Position numbers and translations under genes: made by a program | In this document: in pieces, positions 59,294 through 64,000 of the stretch | Numbering within the stretch: position 1 is the stretch's first letter | Layout of the letters: every line of letters starts with the position of its first letter | The notes under the pieces: generated by a model | Told to the model about the DNA's origin: nothing | What the model saw: only the letters and a program-made list of their open reading frames with translations | The model's database searches: none | Assembly: GCA_026214975.1 (NCBI GenBank) | Contig: CM047808.1 | Location: forward strand, 5,197,262 to 5,261,261 | From: Gentiana macrophylla | Lineage: Eukaryota > Streptophyta > Magnoliopsida > Gentianales > Gentianaceae | Direction: 5' to 3' | DNA length: 64,000 bases

Positions 59294-59572
59294 GCCCTAA
59301 CTTTAACAACCATAGTACAATAAAAAGAACATGAGCCAATAGGAGATCGAAAACACATAAGGCCTATGATGATATTTTTATAAATAGGTTTGTCACGGGT
59401 GTACCGTGTATTATTATGGGTAATGTTATTACGGACACGGCCGTTATATCATAACGAATAACACAATGATTATTTACACCATTAATTTCGATGAGTTCAA
59501 AATGATAATGATATAAACACATCACGCCAACCGTCAGCGATAATCGTTATGTCATCCGTCATTACATAGATA

Positions 59573-59806
59573 CTACTCCCGGTCCCAAATATAAATCGCC
59601 GATTGAGCTTTTGACGCGTATTAAGGAAGCGATAACTAATCGAATTTTCTGTTATGATGACGAAATTACATACTGCACTTTGTTCATCGATTGCGGTGTA
59701 AACAATGGGTAATTTAAATCGTGATAGAGTAGAAATTCGATTAGTTATCGCTTCCCTTAATATCGTCTTAAAAAGTCAACGCGATTTATATTTTGGGCCG
59801 ATAGAG
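59573..59806. mobile_element. Stowaway-like fold-back MITE (about 234 bp)
   Basis: The left arm CCCAAATATAAATCGC, GCGTATTAAGGAAGCGATAA, CTAATCGAATTT pairs with the reversed right arm CCCAAAATATAAATCGC, GATATTAAGGGAAGCGATAA, CTAATCGAATTT. The outer ends (CTACTCCCGG) are typical of Stowaway. Exact ends are approximate. Confidence 0.7.
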
Positions 59807-60221
59807 ATATATATAACTATCAATTATGTAAATCTGTTATTACTTCAACTATTATGCTCATATCATTATTTTTCAAACAATATATACATAGATCCACCCA
59901 TGATTACTTATAATCAATAATTATTTTTTTTTGGAATAAATCAATAATGCAAATTAATATTGTATCAATTGACTCTGGTAGTAATATTATTTATCATCGT
60001 ACACCCGTGACACTTTTCACTTTATAAATAAAAGTTTCTCCATTATTATCCAACAGTTATTACCCGGTTTTTCCCTCTTTAAATTAATGTGATGGTGGGT
60101 CTGTATTCACACACCGCTCACTTTGCAAAGTTAATTTCTCACTCGTGCTTTTGATCTGTGTTTGTTGTAATTTTTGTGAGTCAAATCATATCCCGTTCAA
60201 ATATTGAATCACCGGCCCATC

Positions 60222-60372
60222 ATCTTATATAATTGGAGTGAAGCTGCTCTTTAATTTCTCTGCATTATAGAAACTCTATCTCCGCTTGCTCCTCCGGCAA
60301 TCAGGTTCAGGATTACATCTTAAGACAGTGGATGAGGTTTTGCCGACCGATGAATATTAATTACACCGACCG
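60222..60372 (+). promoter_or_regulatory. Possible promoter and 5' leader
   Basis: TTATATAA (60225-60232) is followed by a CT-rich leader and a strong donor, GACCGAAG before GTATGTTTG, at about 60375. It may be the start of a gene to which the Xrn-like fragments at 61.4 kb belonged, but no coding exon in between is convincing. Confidence 0.35.
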
Positions 60373-60399
60373 AAGGTATGTTTGATCTTTAAAACCATT

Positions 60400-60830
60400 G
60401 CTTTTGTTTTGTTTTTGGTTTAGATCGATCTACTACTTTTGTAATGAATTTGAGCTATTTAGCTCGTTTGTTTTGGTTTAGATTTACTTATTAGCTCGTT
60501 TGTTTTCGTGTAGATCTACTGCTTACGTAAATATAAGCAATTTAATTAGCTCGTTTGTTTTGGTTTACATCTACTAATTATGTGAGTTATTTGTTTAGAT
60601 CTACTAATTAGGTAGTTTGTTTTGGTTTAGATCTACTAATTATGTGACTTATTGGTTTAGATGTACTAATTAGCTCGTTTATTTTGGTGTAGATCTACTA
60701 ATTAGCTCGTTTGTTTTGGATTAGACTTATGTAATGAATGCGAGCTATTTAATTAGCTCGTTTGTTTTGGTTAAGATCTACTAATTATGTGACTTATTAG
60801 TTTAGTTCCACTACTTATGTAGAACACTTT
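60400..60830. repeat. Degenerate repeat of TTAGCTCGTTTGTTTTGG and AGATCTACTAATTA words
   Basis: AGCTCGTTTGTTTTGGTTTAG or variants occur about seven times, alternating with AGATCTACTAATTATGTGA. Spacing is 40-60 bases. It lies directly after the candidate donor at 60.37 kb, as in a repeat-rich first intron. Confidence 0.65.
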
Positions 60831-61459
60831 TGACGTTATTCACACTAAAATATATTTTTTTATTATCGATCTCTCATGTGAATCTATGATCAGGGAACTA
60901 GAAGCATGGACATGTTATGTTACATCACGGATCAAAATTTTCGATTTACTTTTCCGACACGATTTTCCCGGTATAAAAAGGTATTGTTTCCGACTTTTTA
61001 TTCATTCATATTTAGAGTTTATACTAAATATGCTATTATTTCCTTCAAAATCTGGAGAACTTTAAAATGTTATAAAACAATATGTTTTTTTTAAGTAGTT
61101 TTTATTTGTTTTGGTGCAAGACATTAGGGATTCATGAAAATTATTGAGATTAAATGTTATTGTTTCAAAGTGTATGAAAGGCTATGAAACTATATACTCG
61201 TACTGATTAAGCATTTAATCTTTATAAGCATATGGGGATTTAATGAGGTATTTAATGAGTTTAAGCTATACACATTTTTCCCTTCATAAGCATTCACCTT
61301 TATAAGCATATGGGTATTAATTAGTTTTTGAGCCATGCTCATGGACTATTTTTCGGGCAATCATTTAACAGAAAAAAAATACCATCCCTCAATTTGGTTT
61401 GGTCAACTATTTTTCCTTAGATTATTTTTTTTACCATTTTTTAAAACCAATTTATTTTT

Positions 61460-61807
61460 AATGCAGTATTGATATCTTGTCAGAAGAGTATAGACAAGTG
61501 ACAACAAGAGAACGTATTCATGTCGAGAAAGAGAAGGGTACGGTAAAGTGCGACATTGATGCAATATTAGAATGCCTAAGATAAGAAGAGAAAATCTCCG
61601 GAGTACTATAACGGCCAAAGAAAATGCAGGAGCATTATTTTTTCCTTCTCCTGATGGCATTTCAGAGAACGTAATACGGAGTGATGAAGACGTTCCGTCC
61701 ACAATCAAAGAGCCATCACTACGACCATTCACGCGTTTACCTTGCGTCCGGATGACAAGGAGAAATGGCACCGACGTCTTCGAGGAATCCTTCATCGATT
61801 GGTTTGA
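61460..61807 (+). pseudogene. Intronless fragment related to the Xrn-like gene C-terminus
   Basis: Three frames in order give KCDIDAILECL (compare IDYDAILHTL in the 27056 exon), RRENLRSTITAKENAGALFF...ISENVIRSDED (compare EERRRNRRSNPLMF...VEGIIRREED) and FTLRPDDKEKWHRRLRG (compare FTLLEDTRESWERRLRN), ending TGA at 61805-61807. The four exons of the 27-29 kb gene are contiguous here without introns, and frame changes occur between blocks. It is a broken, possibly retro-derived relative. Confidence 0.62.
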
Positions 61808-61829
61808 ATTAATGATTTTTCAATCTTTT

Positions 61830-62300
61830 CTACCTTGGTTCCGTAGGGAGCAAAGTAAGTCGAAAGATTGAGAAATAGAATAATCTGATTTGTGACAAAA
61901 GTCGAGAAAGATTGAGAAATAGAATAATCGATTTGTGACAAATGAAAAAGCACACCGTCATTAATTAGTTTTAAGCTTTTCTACCTTGGTTCCGTAGGAG
62001 CAAAGTAAGTTAGAAAGATTGAGAAATAGAATAATCTGATTTGTGACAAATGAAAAAGCACACCGTCATTAATTAGTTTTAAGCTTGGAATTGCAGTATT
62101 CCTATCTTGCCAGAAGAGTATAGACAAGTGAGAAAGAGAAGACGTTCAAAAATTATATGGTGAAGTCGAGAAAGAGAACGATGAAGTAAAGTGCGACATG
62201 GATGCAATATTAAAACGCTGAACAAGGAGAAATGACACCGACGTGGAGAAATGACACCGACGTTTCTGGACGTGCTGGACGAAGCAAAATTCTTATTGTT
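61830..62300. repeat. Local duplication of 3' flank and part of the Xrn-like fragment
   Basis: CTACCTTGGTTCCGTAGG, then GAGCAAAGTAAGT, AAAGATTGAGAAATAGAATAATC, GATTTGTGACAAATG, GCACACCGTCATTAATTAG recur from 61836 and 61979. The exon start (TTGCAGTATTCCTATCTTG...GAAGAGTATAGACAAGTGA) recurs at 62093 after its first copy at 61464, and GTGCGACATGGATGCAATATT follows. Confidence 0.75.
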
Positions 62301-62738
62301 GTGTGTGTGAAGTTTTTGTGATAATTTAAAAAGCAAAATTTTGAGTTTTTTGAACTTTTGTGACAATTGAAAAATCGTATGGGTATTAATTAATTTTAAC
62401 CTAAGAAATAGAAGAGTGTGTTTTGAGCCATGCTCATGGACTTCTTTTCGGGCAAACGTTAACGGGAAATGATGATCACTCAGGCACTTTACCATCAAAT
62501 GCCAAAAAAAAAAAATCATAAATCACATAGTTTTATGTGAAATGTACATATAAAACGACTTCGTTTTGTATGTAATATATATCACTTGATGGTCAAGTGC
62601 AATAGAATCATTAACTATATGACGGTTATTTACAAACTCGGGCTTTATTTTTGGAGTGATGCTATGAGGATAATGGTTATACCACAACCAATGAAAAGTA
62701 TGGCCATAGAAAACGTGTGTTTGTGACACAGCCGTCAT
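62301..62738. other. No gene seen; second copy of flank
   Basis: GGGTATTAATTA, GTTTTGAGCCATGCTCATGGAC and TTTCGGGCAA at 62381-62455 repeat 61312-61361. The minus-strand ORF over 62079-62519 is a shadow of this duplicated sequence. Confidence 0.5.
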
Positions 62739-63033
62739 CAGGGACAGACCTAACCTGAATTAAGGGCAAGGTGACTTCACTTAAATTTCCTAAGCATTAA
62801 TAACCCTTTTATAATAATAACACTGGGTATGTATATTATTATAGACAATTTTTATAACAATTATTCATTTAGTTCAATTGGTTAAAAGCTTTGTTATTAA
62901 TCCTAAGATTATGTTTTAAGGTTATGGGTTCGAGATTTGGCTGTTGAGTTTATTTTTCACTTTTTTAAGTTGACCCCCACAAGAAATTTTTTTAATTTGA
63001 CCCCACAAAAAAATTTTCCTGAATCCGTCACTG
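62739..63033. mobile_element. hAT-type MITE (295 bp)
   Basis: The ends are CAGGGACAGACCTAACC and (reversed) CAGTGACGGATTCAGG. The flanks GCCGTCAT and ACCATCAT agree at six of eight bases. An internal TTAGTTCAATTGGTTAAAAG and GGTTCGAG resemble pol III A and B boxes, but no SINE structure is evident. Confidence 0.6.
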
Positions 63034-63240
63034 ACCATCATGACAATAGAAAACGTGCCCTTAATTTTTAATTCTTTAGTTCCTCTTGTATAAAACTATT
63101 ACCTTTTCACTTTTTTTTTTTTTTAATTCGACCTCCACAAGAAAATTTCATGGGTCCGTCGTTGACCATCATGGCAATAGAAAGCGTGCCCTTAACTTTT
63201 AACTCTTTAGTTCCTCTTGTGTAAAACTATTCCCTTATCT
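63030..63240. repeat. Tandem duplication, about 127 bp
   Basis: TGACCATCATGACAATAGAAAACGTGCCCTTAA, TCTTTAGTTCCTCTTGTATAAAACTATT at 63033-63100 recurs at 63160-63231 with few changes, each copy preceded by a GTCCGTCACTG/GTCCGTCGTTG end like the hAT MITE terminus. It probably arose from the MITE end and its flank. Confidence 0.75.
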
Positions 63241-63390
63241 TTTTTCGTTTCCTTTTTCTATTTTTATCATCTTGTAATTTATCTTTGTTATGTGCTTTGA
63301 ATGGCCAATATGATTCACTGAACTTTCATTAACAAGATCCTTATAAAATCTGACAATGAATTGAATTACAAAGATTTTGTTTGAAACAGC
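63241..63390. repeat. Copy of Xrn-like intron 1 segment
   Basis: Colinear with 22030-22190 in the first coding intron of the Xrn-like gene, with about 80% identity by eye. Confidence 0.75.
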
Positions 63391-63889
63391 TTAGAGCGCC
63401 CTCGATTACTTTCATTAACAAGATCCCAAAGTAGAAACCATCTCTGCAGTACTTTGTCATTAGAAATTCTTGACACCACTAATAGCTTTGATTTCTTTGT
63501 TGCCTCCTTAAATAGGTTTGGTAGCCCTAATCTGGTCGAAGCTGCTCTATCGCCGTATTCAATAACGGTTGAAATGTAAATGAATCCCTGTCAATTTACA
63601 TTAAAAGAGACACCATATTAATGTACATAACAAGCCATACACTCTCCTATGAGGCGTCTCTCATCGTTTGAACGGACGATGAAGGGGGATTCGAAGTCAA
63701 TACATCTATATATATGTAGAGAGAGAGAATGTTTAGGGACTAAACTGACCTCTTTTATTCTGCTGGTGGAGAAACCTAACTTAGTGTCATTCTCTTCAAT
63801 TCCAATCTGAATATATAAAATATATATTATGTCACTCGTTACGAGCATAATCGTTGTGGTAGTTTCGTTTACTTATCCAGGGTAAAAAT

Positions 63890-64000
63890 ACACATGACAT
63901 CTGCCCTTGCTTTATTCATACATATTTAGAGCTTTTACTAAGTATATTCTGTTATTTCCATATAAATCGGTACTGTATATGTTATAAAACAATGTTTTTT
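63890..64000. repeat. Start of another copy of the 60.99 kb segment, cut by the window edge
   Basis: TTTATTCATACATATTTAGAG, TACTAAGTATATTCTGTTATTTCC and GTTATAAAACAATGTTTTTT match 61000-61090 in order. Confidence 0.65.

Noticed and set aside
62079..62519. 146-codon minus-strand frame
   Set aside because: It lies opposite the duplicated Xrn-like flank and has no recognisable domain; treated as a shadow.
62868..62940. Possible SINE (TTAGTTCAATTGG and GGTTCGAG)
   Set aside because: Motifs are suggestive, but they lie inside an element with hAT-type ends, and no SINE body or poly-A/T tail is visible.

Overview
This 64 kb window is AT-rich plant nuclear DNA, probably from a eudicot. Its genes are split by GT-AG introns, it carries plant-type Ty1/copia, Ty3/gypsy, hAT, Mutator, Stowaway, Tourist and Helitron sequences, and it holds a plastid-derived tRNA-Val(GAC) fragment. 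Intact genes are few. Most long reading frames are relics of mobile elements.

Layout. 1-3050: a gypsy 3' end whose LTR lies inside a copia RNase H gene, followed by that copia element's 3' LTR. 3051-5710: a plastid trnV fragment, a broken plant-mobile-domain gene (minus strand) and 64 bp repeats. 5.7-12.5 kb: LTR-like and minisatellite sequence, an RNase H relic and a Mutator-type MITE that can be checked against an empty-site paralogue at 12.2 kb. 12.6-29.0 kb: one large plus-strand gene of the Xrn 5'-3' exoribonuclease family, whose first coding intron holds a decayed copia element and whose antepenultimate intron holds a solo copia LTR. 29.2-31.8 kb: hAT and Tourist MITEs and another RNase H relic. 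32.1-34.7 kb: a minus-strand importin-alpha-like armadillo gene. 36-37.3 kb: MITEs. 37.4-42.6 kb: three tandem 1.7 kb units, each with a broken ankyrin part of a CCCH zinc-finger gene. 44.5-47.1 kb: a broken hAT transposase. 48-49.3 kb: an RNase H relic split by a hAT MITE. 51.9-57.1 kb: a 5.2 kb Helitron (minus) with RPA-like exons and an internally deleted helicase gene. 58-60 kb: MITEs and TA/CA microsatellites. 60.2-64 kb: a duplicated area with intronless, frameshifted pieces related to the C-terminus of the Xrn-like gene; a further copy seems to begin at the window edge.

The most interesting item is the Xrn-like gene. Its exon phases join for ten consecutive coding exons. Six of the seven acidic active-site residues of the family can be recognised, but the last (the Asp of the GND motif) is replaced, and there are signs of decay or copy-specific change towards the 3' end. 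It is either a divergent, possibly inactive paralogue or an ageing pseudogene. Exon limits and frames were read by eye; no database or expression data were available.
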